A DNA stretch of 64,000 nucleotides from Xenopus tropicalis. Taxonomy: Eukaryota; Chordata; Amphibia; Anura; Pipidae. Both the position numbers and the translations under genes were made by a program. Location: NCBI RefSeq assembly GCF_000004195.4, contig NC_030679.2:19373212-19437211 (forward strand). Direction: 5' to 3'. Below, one piece after another: positions 49,549 to 60,950 of this stretch. The notes beneath the pieces were generated by a model. The model searched no databases. It was not told the DNA's origin and was given only the letters and a program-made list of their open reading frames with translations. The stretch's first letter is position 1. Each line of letters opens with the position of its first letter.

Positions 49549-50941
49549 GCTTAGTGTGCTCTGGGCGATGAGAATATGAGCTTAGGGATCTTTAGAAATC
49601 AGCAAACCATTTGCAGAAAGCGAGGTTTTATCTGTCATACAAACTGATGCTACAGGGCTGATAATTGTAATGCAGACTGTTCTAGGTTGTCATGTGATGC
49701 GAATCTATGGAAATTACTTATCTGCCTCAATTACTAACGTTGAGGTAAGTGACTGCAGCCCAGAGTATGTGCTGTGAAGAAAAAGAAGATGGGGAGCTAC
49801 TGGGGGCATTTACAGGCCCAGATTTGTGGAAAGGCCACAAAGGCCCGGGCCTAGGGCAGCACAACTTTACAGACAGCATGCCGCCCATCCAGTACTAGGG
49901 GCATGCAGGAGATTTGACAGTTCTTTATATTTCCCGTACACTAATCCCCAGTGATCCAGGTGTGAGAAAACAAAAAAAAAACTATGCGCATACGTTTGGT
50001 GTCGGGGAGAGGGGCAATGATAAAATGTAAATCCGCCTGTGGGCATCTACAGAGTCACCAACATTTACCCTAATATTCTACCTTAATATTTGCTGAGCAT
50101 TAGTTCCCCTTTAAAAAGTAATGTCAGAAGCTATGGTAGGAAAACCCAATGAAGGGTTTGTATGTAGGTGTATATAGTGGTTGGGCCAACATGCAGCACA
50201 TTCACACAGTGCAATAACCATGAAAGATCACAGCCAGAGGAAAGAATCCTTTTCAACTTTATTCAATTTAACTACAATATAAAATAAAATTTTGCAGCCT
50301 TTTACAACCCAAGCAATACGTTGTATCACAAAACTCATTACGGATTATCAAGGCTGCTAATGTTAAAGTGCTGAATCCTCCCAGTCTTGTCAATCAGAAA
50401 TACAATGTTGGAGAAACAAGAGGGGCCGGCAATACAGGAAGGCTGGTGTCTGTATTTAAGCAGGGAATATTGACACACATCAGGGATATACAACCTGCCA
50501 CCCTACAACTGTTCTGAACTACAACTCCCACAATCCTCCTCCTTCAGCCTTTAGCTTTCAGTGTCAGTTGAACAGCTGGAAGGCTGCTGGGTGGTTATCC
50601 CTGAAGAACATGTTCTTTTGTACTTTTATCAGTGCTGATCCCCAGGGCCAATGCTGATTCTGCCCTATTATAAAACTTGCCCTGCTGGGTGTGGTTAAAT
50701 AGTCATGGAAAGTTTATAAATTTAATGAGAATCTGTTCCTAACGAGTTGTGGGGTAACAGACTGCGCAGCTGTAGTGGCGGCCAGTAGGGCAGAGAGCCT
50801 GCTAAGGGCATAAGGGCAGGTGGGGCTGAATCACAAGTCGCTCTCCCTAGTGCACTCACGTGGCTGAGGGACCATTATACCCATTAATAATTATCATTAT
50901 AGCCTATAGATGGGTATTTTCAAGCATTCTGTTGATACTTG

Positions 50942-52560
50942 TGAGAGAGGGACTAGTCAGTGTATCGTAGAGATGTGAGAGAGGGACTAGTCAGTGTATG
51001 GTACAGATGTGAGAGAGGGACTAGTCAGTGTATGGTACAGATGTGAGTGAGGGACTAGTCAGTGTATCGTAGAGATGTGAGAGAGGGACTAGTCAGTGTA
51101 TGGTACAGATGTGAGAGAGGGACTAGTCAGTGTATCATACAGATGTGAGAGAGGGACTAGTCAGTGTATGGTACAGATGTGAGAGAGGGACTAGTCAGTG
51201 TATCGTACAGATGTGAGAGAGGGACTAGTTAGTGTATCGTAGAGATGTGAGAGGGACTAGTCAGTGTATCATACAGATGTGAGAGAGGGACTAGTCAGTG
51301 TATAATACAGATGTGAGAGAGGGACTAGTCAGTGTATAATACAGATGTGAGAGAGGGACTAGTCAGTGTATAATACAGATGTGAGAAGGAAGGACTAGTC
51401 AGTGAATAGTACAGATGTGAGAGAGGGACTAGTCAGTGTATAATACAGATGTGAGAGGGACTAGTCAGTGTATCATACAGATGTGAGAGAGGGACTAGTC
51501 AGTGTATGGTACAGATGTGAGAGAGGGACTAGTCAGTGTATCGTAGAGATGTGAGAGAGGGACTAGTCAGTGTATCATACAGATGTGAGAGAGGGACTAG
51601 TCAGTGTATGGTACAGATGTGAGAGAGGGACTAGTCAGTGTATGGTACAGATGTGAGAGAGGGACTAGTCAGTGTATGGTACAGATGTGAGAGAAGGACT
51701 AGTCAGTGTATCGTACAGATGTGAGAGACTAGTCAGTGTATCATACAGATGTGAGATAAGGACTAGTGAGTGTATTGTCCAGATGTGAGAGAGGGACTAG
51801 TCAGTGTATCATACAGATGTGAGAGAGGGACTAGTCAGTGTATCATACAGATGTGAGAGAGGGACTAGTCAGTGTATCATACAGATGTGAGAGAGGGACT
51901 AGTGAGTGTATCGTCCAGATATGAGAGAGGGACTAGTCAGTGTATCGTACAGATGTGAGAGACTAGTCAGTGTATCATACAGATGTGAGATAAGGACTAG
52001 TGAGTGTATTGTCCAGATGTGAGAGAGGGACTAGTCAGTGTATCATACAGATGTGAGAGAGGGACTAGTCAGTGTATCATACAGATGTGAGAGAGGGACT
52101 AGTCAGTGTATCATACAGATGTGAGAGAGGGACTAGTCAGTGTATCATACAGATGTGAGAGAGGGACTAGTGAGTGTATCGTCCAGATATGAGAGAGGGA
52201 CTAGTCAGTGTATCGTACAGATGTGAGAGACTAGTCAGTGTATCATACAGATGTGAGATAAGGACTAGTGAGTGTATTGTCCAGATGTGAGAGAGGAACT
52301 AGTCAGTGTATCATACAGATGTGAGAGAGGGACTAGTCAGTGTATCATACAGATGTGAGAGAGGGACTAGTCAGTGTATCATACAGATGTGAGAGAGGGA
52401 CTAGTGAGTGTATCGTCCAGATGTGAGAGAGGGACTAGTCAGTGTATCGTACAGATGTGAGAGACTAGTCAGTGTATCGTACAGATGTGAGAGAGGGACT
52501 AGTGAGTGTATTGTTCAGATGTGAGATAAGGACTAGTCAATGTATCATAGAGATAAGTAG
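50942..52560 (+). repeat. 34-bp minisatellite, about 47 units, with higher-order pattern
   Basis: The unit contains GTGAGAGAGGGACTAGTCAG and TGTATCGTACAGAT (34 bp); nearly every unit has an ACTAGT. A short variant, GTGAGAGACTAGTCAG, recurs at 51,721, 51,955, 52,223 and 52,457, spaced 234, 268 and 234 bp, showing amplification of seven- to eight-unit blocks. It lies in the part missing from copy A. Confidence 0.95.
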
Positions 52561-52646
52561 AGGAGAGTATTCTGAACATCTACATGATCATGCGCCTATA
52601 GCAGGGCACATATTAAGGTAGTTACAAGGTTGGTGTTGTTGGTATA

Positions 52647-54249
52647 CAGGTCCTTCTCAAAAAATTAGCATATTGTGATAAAGTTCATTATTTTCTGTAA
52701 TGTACTGATAAACATTAGACTTTCATATATTTTAGATTCATTACACACAACTGAAGTAGTTCAAGCCTTTTAGTGTTTTAATATTGATGATTGTGGCATA
52801 CAGCTCATGAAAACCCAAAATTCCTATCTCAAAAAATTAGCATATCATGAAAAGGTTCTCAAAACGAGCTATTAACCTAATCATCTGACTCAACTAATTA
52901 ACTCTAAACACCTGCAAAAGATTCCTGAGTTTTAAAAACTCCCAGCCTGGTTCATTACTCAAAACCGCAATCATGGGTAAGACTGCCGACCTGACTGATG
53001 TCCAGTAGGCCATCATTGACACCCTCAAGCAAGAGGGTAAGACACAGAAAGAAATTTCTGAACGAATAGGCTGTTCCCAGATTGCTGTATCAAGGCACCT
53101 CAGTGGGAAGTCTGTGGGAAGGAAAAAGTGTGGCAGAAAACGCTGCACAACGAGAAGAGGTGACCGGGCCCTGAGGAAGATTGTGGAGAAGGACCGATTC
53201 CAGACCTTGGGGGACCTGCGGAAGCAGTGGACTGAGTCTGGAGTAGAAACATCCAGAGCCACCGTGTACAGGCGTGTGCAGGAAATGGGCTACAGGTGCC
53301 ACATTCCCCAAGCCACTTTTGAACCAGAAACAGCGGCAGAAGCGCCAGACCTGGGCTACAGAGAAGCAGCACTGGACTGTTGCTCAGTGGTCCAAATTAC
53401 TTTTTTCGGATGAAAGCAAATTTTGCATGTCATTCGGAAATCAAGGTGCCAGAGTCTGGAGGAAGACTGGGGAGAGGGAAATGCCAAAATGCCTAAATGC
53501 CTGAAGTCCAGTGTCAAGTACCCACAGTCAGTGATGGTCTGGGGTGCCATGTCAGCTGCTGGTGTTGGTCCACTGTGTTTTATCAAGGGCAGGGTCAATG
53601 CAGCTAGCTATCAGGAGATTTTGGAGCACTTCATGCTTCCATCTGCTGAAAAGCTTTATGGAGATGAAGATTTCATTTTTCAGCACGACCTGGCACCTGC
53701 TCACAGTGCCAAAACCACTGGTAAATGGTTTACTGACCATGGTATTACTGTGCTCAATTGGCCTGCCAACTCTCCAGACCTGAACCCCATAGAGAATCTA
53801 TGTTAAATTATGTTATGTAAAGTTGAGAGACACAAGACCCAGCACTCTAGATAAGCTTAAGGCCGCTATTGAAGCATCCTGGGCCTCCATAACACCTCAG
53901 CAGTGCCACAGGCTGATTGCCTCCATGCCACGCCGCAGTCATTTCTGCAAAAGGATTCCCGACCAAGTATTGAGTGCATAACTGAACATAATTATTTGAA
54001 GCTTGATTTTTTTTGTATTAAAAACACTTTTCTTTTATTGGTCGGATGGAATATGCTAATTTTTTGAGATAGGAATTTTGGGTTTTCATGAGCTGTATGC
54101 CACAATCATCAATATTAAAACACTAAAAGGCTTGAACTACTTCAGTTGTGTGTAATGAATCTAAAATATATGAAAGTCTAATGTTTATCAGTACATTACA
54201 GAAAATAATGAACTTTATCACAATATGCTAATTTTTTGAGAAGGACCTG
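52647..54249 (+). mobile_element. Second Tc1/mariner family, 199-bp inverted repeats
   Basis: The 1,603-bp element begins CAGGTCCTTCTCAAAAAATT and ends in its inverse, with TA at 52,645-52,646 and 54,250-54,251. The inverted repeats (52,647-52,845 and 54,051-54,249) are almost perfect. It lies in the 5.8 kb lost from copy A. Confidence 0.95.
52973..53981 (+). pseudogene. Tc1 transposase remnant with stop and frameshifts
   Basis: The frame starts MGKTADLTDVQ and hits TAG at codon 12 (53,006-53,008), where relatives have Lys. Then come an HTH part (KEISERIGCSQIAVSRHL), frame changes near 53,330 and 53,430-53,510, and a third-frame stretch with VMVWGAMSAAGVGPL and FQHDLAPAHSAK. The catalytic residues remain (FSDESKF; QHDLAPAH; PDLNPIEN, spacing 34). 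A further stop follows ENLC at about 53,804. The tail ends KRIPDQVLSA. It is inactive, but the ends could still be moved by a related enzyme. Confidence 0.88.
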
Positions 54250-54755
54250 TATTGATTTACAAAGCAGGGAGAGTCAATGAACTGTATGGCAGAAGAGACT
54301 TATGGGGTAATACCTCTGTATAGAGAGCTAAACTTTCATTTAGAGATTGTGGCTCTGGGCACAGAGAGATTAAGGGAAACATAACAGTTATTACATGTAC
54401 AAAGTGCAAACTCATAACTTTAGCCCCTCTGTTCTCCTGTCCAGCAAGGCACTACGATATACAGTAGTTCAGACTTCAGCAGTTGCAGTGCTGCCCATTT
54501 GTATTAATGCTTTATTAGAAACAAAGAAATCAGCCTAAAAAAAAGCAATATATAAATGATTGCACTGGGGTTGCTCTCCAATGACGATAGTTAGTGGCAT
54601 AATTCATGGGATTTCAGAAATACTCCATGCTCTGAGGTGTAGTGAGATCCTGTAGCTAAACTAGCAAGTCCCTGGCACAGAACCTGCCAGGCTAAGGAAT
54701 TTGACTTGATGGCAAATCAATTACCCTCATAGCATATGATTAATAATGTACAGAA

Positions 54756-54987
54756 TAGGGATGCACCAAATCCAGGATTCGGCCGAATTCATTTGCCTGC
54801 CTGTACCAAATCCTTAAAATCATGTGACTTTTTGTCACACTTTTTTCAACACGGAAATTCAAAATTTCTAACCACGCGCTTTCCACACGGTTCTCTTTAG
54901 CCTCTTCGTGGCTTAAATTGCATATGTAAATCAGAAAGGATTCAGGGTTTGGTCAGATCCCAAAATAGTGGTTTTGGTGCATCCCTA
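54756..54987. mobile_element. hAT MITE with exact 8-bp target duplication
   Basis: The 232-bp element has ends TAGGGATGCACC / GGTGCATCCCTA and perfect flanks GTACAGAA at 54,748-54,755 and 54,988-54,995. Related sequence, with AGGGATGCAC and ATCCAGGATT, lies at 4,719-4,960, 39,559-39,800 and, inverted, 62,365-62,461. Confidence 0.88.
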
Positions 54988-55271
54988 GTACAGAATAAAC
55001 TCACTGGCACATACAGGTTCCCAGCAGAGACAAGTACAGGGGTTTGACTGCCCCACTGTAGGACTCTCAGTTCCTGAAGCCTTTCCAATGTTACTTTGGC
55101 ACTGTAACTGGCATCACCCAAGCTTCTGTTTTGTTCTTTCACTGGCCTGTAGTTGGCATCATCCATTCTTTCTTCTATTTTAACAAGATGCCCAGACCCT
55201 GTGGATAAAAGATCCACAGAATGCTGCTGCCACCATCATACTTCACTGTAGATATGGTGTTTATGAAAAGT

Positions 55272-55660
55272 TAAGGTGGCCATACTGGGGCTCAGGTCCC
55301 TAGACCAACCTGCTGCTTGCAGATTCTTCCGTCGGCTCAGCTTCTTCTGGTCTAGCATGATCACTTCCACTGGGGACTGGGCAGGCAGGAGATCAAACAG
55401 CCGTCATTATCTCTCGCCCAGTCCCCAAGTGGAGATGGCCTGGGCCTTTGTTGCCTGCCCACAGAACAAGGGCTGTATGGGCTGAATGGATATATATTAT
55501 ATGAGTGGCCACACACTATATGGCTAATAGCCTGAATGGTCAAAGCAGCAGGAAGTGAAAGAGAATATGGTGGATTTGCGGCTGGAATTTTCTACTAAGC
55601 CAACCAAATGGTTTGTATATGAGTCAGGATTGTCTGGCCAGCATACACATACCTTAATTG
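55272..55660. mobile_element. MITE-like repeat with GGTGGCCATAC end
   Basis: The TTAAGGTGGCCATACT start and ACACATACCTTAAT end are loosely inverted. The same GGTGGCCATA start occurs at 29,397 and 33,073 as fragments. Confidence 0.45.
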
Positions 55661-56111
55661 CTGTGTATGTCCAGCTTTCCTAATGGTACCACACAAACTC
55701 CAAATGTGCTTTCCCATGGTTCCTTCTGACTAATGGCTCCATCTGTGCTACTCTCCCACACAGGCAAGCGTGAAACATGGCACATTTTCCTGTCTGGGTG
55801 ACTTCTAGCTTTAAGGAGGTAAAATGTATACAAAATTCTTCTTCTCTTTTTTTTACCCATATAGAGACTATCATGGTTATCACATTGACACTGCTAGTGC
55901 AATTGCACAAACGTGTTTTTGAGACACAATTTCCTGACCTGCAACTGCACTGGCATGGTCAGCAGGTTACTATGATAGTCTATGGAGGGGTGTTGCTAGC
56001 TTTTTGGTGCCCTTCTATGAGCTAGTCTGCTACACTGGCAGCAAAATGCACCATGTGCCATCGCCCTTATTCAGAGCTACTGATGGTTGTGTGAGACTTA
56101 CAGCGACATCT

Positions 56112-56811
56112 GGAGGGAGATTTACTAAACTACGGACATTCCGAGAGTTTGAACACTTCGTGCCTATTTTCTGCGACTTTTTTGCCGCTTGGCCGACTTT
56201 TTCATACCTTTTGACAAAATCGTATTGTTGTGCCGAGTACGAAAGTTTCGGATTCATTCAAGCTTCATTATCGTGACTTTCCTTGGGCCAGGTTGGAGCT
56301 GCAGAGTGCCATTGAGCCCTATGGGAGGCTTTCCTTGGGCCGAGTTGGAGCTGCAGAGTGCCATTGAGCCCTATGGGAGACTTTCCTTGGGCCGGGTTGG
56401 AGCTGCAGAGTGCCATTGAGCCCTATGGGAGACTTTCCTTGGGCCGGGTTGGAGCTGCAGAGTGCCATTGAGCCCTATGGGAGACTTTCCTTGGGCTGGG
56501 TTGGAGCTGCAGAGTGCCATTGAGCCCTATGGGAGACTTTCCTTGGGCCAGGTTGGAGCTGCAGAGTGCCATTTGATTCCTATGGGAGGCTTCCAAAATC
56601 GTGCACAGAAGGATCAAAGTCAGAAAGGCTTTCCCGCTGTTTACAACCATTCGGTACGAAAAAATTTGGATCGCCAATACGATATTATCGTGACTAATAC
56701 GATTTTTCCGTAAGCATTTCCGTGATATTTGCGATCTTCAGAAATTATCGTATCCAATCCGAATTTTTCTCATTCGGGATTCGAATTCGTGATTTCATGA
56801 ATGAAGCCCTT
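56112..56811 (+). mobile_element. Foldback MITE relative with internal minisatellite, copy B
   Basis: The left GGAGGGAGATTTACTAAAC and right CATGAATGAAGCCCT resemble the ends of the MITE at 21,659. The middle holds six 52-bp repeats. Copy A keeps only the right part of this element. Confidence 0.7.
56275..56587 (+). repeat. 52-bp minisatellite, 6 units (copy B)
   Basis: This has the same unit as 16,654-17,174; 313 bp fits six units. Confidence 0.92.
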
Positions 56812-57124
56812 GGTGTTGGCATCAGGATTTGTTATTCAGTAAAATGTGAGAATCAGCCAAGGGTCTGACTACATTTGTAAGGCACTTTAATAACAAATTA
56901 TGATGCAAATTTCAAGTTAAGCTCTGGTTCTTCTTCTCTACAAGGCTGTGCCACATTTCAGCAGCTGCATATAATAACCAGGCCGGCTGCGGCTCCCTAC
57001 CTAAAAGCTCCAAGGGATTTCTTCCATCATAATTTTGATATAACCCAGCCCCTTGATGTTAGGTAATCAGCAAATACAAAAAAAAGTTGGCTCTAGGGCT
57101 AAATATTTACATATGACACTTTTA

Positions 57125-58704
57125 CAGTGGTTTGCAAAAGTATTCAAACCCCTTGAACTTTTCCACATTTTGTCACATTACAGCCACAAATATGAATCAA
57201 TTTTATTGGAATTCCACGTGAAAGACCAATACAAAGTGGTGTACACGTGAGAAGTGGAACGAAAATCATACATGATTCCAAACATTTTTTACAAATAAAT
57301 AACTGCAAAGTGGGGTGTGCGTAATTATTCAGCCCCCTTTGGTCTGAGTGCAGTCAGTTGCCCATAGACATTGCCTGATGAGTGCTAATGACTAAATACA
57401 GTGCACCTGTGTGTAATCTAATGTCAGTACAAATACAGCTGCTCTGTGACGGCCTCAGAGGTTGTCTAAGAGAATATTGGGAGCAACAACACCATGAAGT
57501 CCAAAGAACACACCAGACAGGTCAGGGATAAAGTTATTGAGAAATTTAAAGCAGGCTTAGGCTACAAAACGATTTCGAAAGCCTTGAACATCCCACGGAG
57601 CACTGTTCAAGCGATCATTCAGAAATGGAAGGAGTATGGCACAACTGTAAACCTACCAAGACAAAGCCGTCCACCTAAACTCGCAGGCCGAAGAAGGAGA
57701 GCGCTGATCAGAAATGCAGCCAAGAGGCCCATGGTGACTCTGGACGAGCTGCAGAGATCTACAGCTCAGGTGGGGGAATCTGTCCATAGGACAACTATTA
57801 GTCGTGCACTGCACAAAGTTGGCCTTTATGGAAGAGTGGCAAGAAGAAAGCCATTGTTAACAGAAAACCATAAGAAGTCCCGTTTGCAGTTTGCCACAAG
57901 CCATGTGGGGGACACAGCAAACATGTGGAAGAAGGTGCTCTGGTCAGATGAGACCAAAATGGAACTTTTTGGCCAAAATGCAAAACACTATGTGTGGCGG
58001 AAAACTAACACTGCACATCACTCTGAACACACCATCCCCACTGTCACATATGGTGGTGGCAGCATCATGCTCTGGGGGTGCTTCTCTTCAGCAGGGACAG
58101 GGAAGCTGCTCAGAGTTGATGGGAAGATGGATGGAGCCAAATACAGGGCAATCTTGGAAGAAAACCTCTTGGAGTCTGCAAAAGACTTGAGACTGGGGCG
58201 GAGGTTCACCTTAAAGCAGGACAACGACCCTAAACATAAAGCCAGGGCAAGAATGGAATGGTTTAAAACAAAACATATCCAGTCCATGGCCCAGTCAAAG
58301 TCCAGATCTAAATCCAATCGGGAATCTGTGGCAAGATCTGAAAACTGCTGTTCCCAAACGCTGTCCATCTAATCTGACTGAGCTGGAGCTGTTTTGCAAA
58401 GAAGAATGGGCAAGGATTTCAGTCTCTAGATGTGCAAAGCTGGTAGAGACATACCCTAAAAGACTGGCAGCTGTAATTGCAGCAAAAGGGGGTTCTACAA
58501 AGTATTGACTCAGGGGGCTGAATAATTACGCACACCCCACTTTGCAGTTATTTATTTGTAAAAAATGTTTGGAATCATGTATGATTTTCGTTCCACTTCT
58601 CACGTGTACCCCACTTTGTATTGGTCTTTCACGTGGAATTCCAATAAAATTGATTCATGTTTGTGGCTGTAATGTGACAAAATGTGGAAAAGTTCAAGCC
58701 ACTG
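57125..58704 (+). mobile_element. Tc1/mariner transposon with 210-bp inverted repeats, copy B only
   Basis: The 1,580-bp element begins CAGTGGTTTGCAAAAG, ends in the inverse CAAGCCACTG and is flanked by TA at 57,123-57,124 and 58,705-58,706. Inverted repeats are about 210 bp. Copy A has the uninterrupted TATA site near 17,709-17,714, so it jumped in after the duplication. Confidence 0.95.
57494..58508 (+). pseudogene. Tc1 transposase, frameshifted and catalytic Glu lost
   Basis: The start is MKSKEHTRQVRDKVIEKF, followed by a paired-like HTH (YKTISKALNIPRSTVQAII), LWSDETKMELFG with the first catalytic Asp, and TLKQDNDPKHKA with the second. A frameshift lies near 58,285; the original frame ends at 58,372 while the family C-terminus (WPSQSPDLNPI...LTELELFCKEEWARIS) continues in another frame to TGA at 58,506. 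The DD34E Glu position, counted 34 residues after the second Asp, is Gly (GGG, 58,320-58,322). It cannot be active. Confidence 0.9.
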
Positions 58705-59336
58705 TATATAAGCCACACTGGAGGATTTTGGGACACTAATGCAGGCAGATATGTAGGTGTGCGGCCCCACATCTTGCTACAGTTTAACCTGTGACGTGTT
58801 TGGCTTCCTCTCTAATGAATGCCCACCTAGCACATTAGAATTTGAATTTGTATAAGGAGCCTCTGCTAATCTTTAGCAAACCGACCAACTGCCAATTTGG
58901 TAATCAATAGCCATGTTTGGCCAGTTGCAGAAATACAGTGCTCAGATAAGCAAGATCCTGGTGTAAGGAAGGACCCAGTAAGAAACATTCAGCATGTGGC
59001 ACATGTTAGCAGGCTGTTTGCTATGACCTGAGTAAATAAAACAATAAATATGAATGTGGAGCTGAACAGGGTTAGAATAAACAGGAGAGTATTGTTACTT
59101 GCTGTCTCTCACAGTCACTGGGAAGAAATTCTAAATGACAGATCATTTTAACAGTTTGATTGGTCAAAGCATGATTAATAACACAGCCAGCCTGCACCAA
59201 TGATTCCAAAATATCCCTTTATCCAACACTCACATATAAAAATCTTCTTGCCCCCGTCAAAAAAAACCCCAACCAGTAAAAAATATAGATTTAAAATATA
59301 TATATTCCTATTTATATCTGTATATTTCTCCCTCTA

Positions 59337-59504
59337 TTATAAGTCCTTGTTTCTGTTAAAGGCCTCTAGTATAGTGGAATTGATGTGTTCAAAAGTCCAT
59401 TGTTGCGTCGGCGAGGAGGGGTTGCACTTATTCATGAAGATCTTGTACTCGCCCTCATTGCAATCCATGCAGCTGTTGCTAGTCGGATGATACACAGTCT
59501 TATC
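59337..59504 (-). CDS. galnt10: galnt10 last coding exon, copy B
   Basis: The 56-codon exon runs from [15 protein letters not shown] to the C-terminal FNRNKDL and TAA on the minus strand. It closes the ricin-type lectin domain of the Golgi enzyme that moves GalNAc from UDP-GalNAc to Ser/Thr, the first step of mucin O-glycosylation. It is part of five consecutive exons with matching phases in this copy, so this is the likely functional locus. The gene is tail to tail with gene X copy B. Confidence 0.9.
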   Translation of the reverse strand, partial: DKTVYHPTSNSCMDCNEGEYKIFMNKCNPSSPTQQWTFEHINSTILEAFNRNKDL

Positions 59505-59628
59505 CTAAAAGGAAAGCCAAGAAAAGCATTAGATCTCCATACGACCCCATACAAACTATCCCAATATTAATTCATAGTCAATAATAGGCACTTGCTAGAA
59601 TTTACTAAACTCTGCTAAACTAAATTAA

Positions 59629-59951
59629 AGGGGCGGTTTGCCTTTGTGTTAACTTTTAGTATGTTATAGAATGGCCTATTCTTAGCAACTTTAAATTGGT
59701 CTATGTTTTTCATAGTTTTTGAATTATTTGCTTCCAAAAGACTATAGCTCTTCGAGGCTACAATTTTACTTCTTTCTTATAAGTGACTGCCTGGTTGCTA
59801 GGGTAAATTGGATCCAAGTAACCAGATAAATACTGGAGAACAAGAAGCTGAATAATTCAAAAAGCACAAAAAATAATAAATGATGGCAAATTTTCTCAGA
59901 ATATCATTGCCAACATCATACTAAACATTAAGTTAAAGGTAAACTACCCCT
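59629..59951. mobile_element. T2-type MITE in galnt10 intron, copy B
   Basis: This is the duplicated counterpart of 18,641-18,995, with an internal deletion near the CTTCC block. Confidence 0.72.
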
Positions 59952-60421
59952 TTAACAGCAGTGCTGCTGGCAGAGAAGCTGTAGGCACGGAATTTGTTGC
60001 AAAGAAAACATATAAAGTGAGTACAAGACCTTTAAAAGAGCAGTAATTTAAACAATCAACATGTAAGCAATTAAAATGAAAAAGTTTTGCCAGGGAAGGC
60101 CCTTAACCAGCATATAAATAAGCACTTGGCCTGTAGCGGCCTAATCTGGCATCTTAAATCTGTCAGTGTTGGGACAGCTTAAGACTACACCAGGGACTGT
60201 GAAGCAACGTAGGGGAGCAGCACAACGCTGCAATAGCGAGCTCCCGGGCTGGTGTATTTATTTCTCAAAAGGAGTATCAGCCTTGAAAACAAAGTTAACA
60301 GCTGAATTTGAGGGGGGTGTCTATAACATATTGGCTACCACCAAAGTTAAAGTTGTTAAAGTTGTCCCTTTCTGCTCTGCTGACACATGTAGGCTTTTGT
60401 AGCCTTTCCTGGGCATCTCAC

Positions 60422-60571
60422 CCTTCTGTATTTCCACAGTTGGTTGCCCTTCATGCCATGACAGTCAAAGAGGGTGACAGGGCTAGTTTGCGACACGGCA
60501 TCGAAGCAAGACTTCATAGTGTGCTGTGGGATCCCAGGGCGTATATCTTCTCTCCAACCCAGAGTGAACAC
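60422..60571 (-). CDS. galnt10: galnt10 lectin exon, copy B
   Basis: The 50-codon phase-0 exon encodes [13 protein letters not shown] through NQLWKYRR and lies in the beta-trefoil lectin domain. The intron that follows it on the minus strand has 316 bp at 60,064-60,379 that are absent from copy A. Confidence 0.9.
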
Positions 60572-60649
60572 CTGCACAGAAAAGCAGTGTAAGAAACTGT
60601 GCGTTTGCACAAACTAGTGCCCCAGTGCGGCTAAGAGTCACCTTCATAC

Positions 60650-60766
60650 CTGTCTGGCTCCCCACGTATCACTATTGCGTCCTTTGTTACAAGCTTCCAG
60701 GCGGATTTCAGTGCCAGAAGTGACATGCTTTACGCCCACACACATGTCCATCCTTACATTACGAAT
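60650..60766 (-). CDS. galnt10: galnt10 first lectin exon, copy B
   Basis: The 39-codon exon starts IRNVRMDMCVG and ends WGARQ. It joins in frame to the upstream exon ending AWGE, giving the AWGE-IRNV junction known in GALNT10. The lectin domain of this family binds existing GalNAc and steers the enzyme to partly glycosylated substrates. Confidence 0.9.
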
Positions 60767-60950
60767 CTTCAAAAAAATAAGATGATATCAGAATGCTGCT
60801 AATAACATGGGCACCAAACACTGTTGGTTTAACTCTGACTAAACAAGAAACATCTAGGTCTGCCTGTAGTCAAAATGCCCCTTTCTGCATGTCACTGCTT
60901 CTCATAGTAATCTGTGATCTAGAATGCAGTGCCATCTGGTTCAACTGTAC

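Larger units (their letters stand above)
34879..60862 (+). repeat. Segmental duplication, copy B
   Basis: This is the longer partner of copy A. It carries gene X copy B and the intact galnt10 3' exons. Extra material relative to A: about 90 bp near 40,892-40,980, a foldback MITE at 47,070-47,571, 5.8 kb at 50,456-56,230, a Tc1 at 57,125-58,704 and 316 bp at 60,064-60,379. It lacks the CR1 of copy A. The left flank continues into a Penelope-like element body that would lie before position 1 in copy A. Confidence 0.93.

Noticed and set aside
50942..52560. Possible CRISPR array
   Set aside because: Units are contiguous tandem repeats without unique spacers, in vertebrate DNA.
53114..53806. Several overlapping open frames as separate genes
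   Set aside because: They are pieces of one frameshifted Tc1 transposase.
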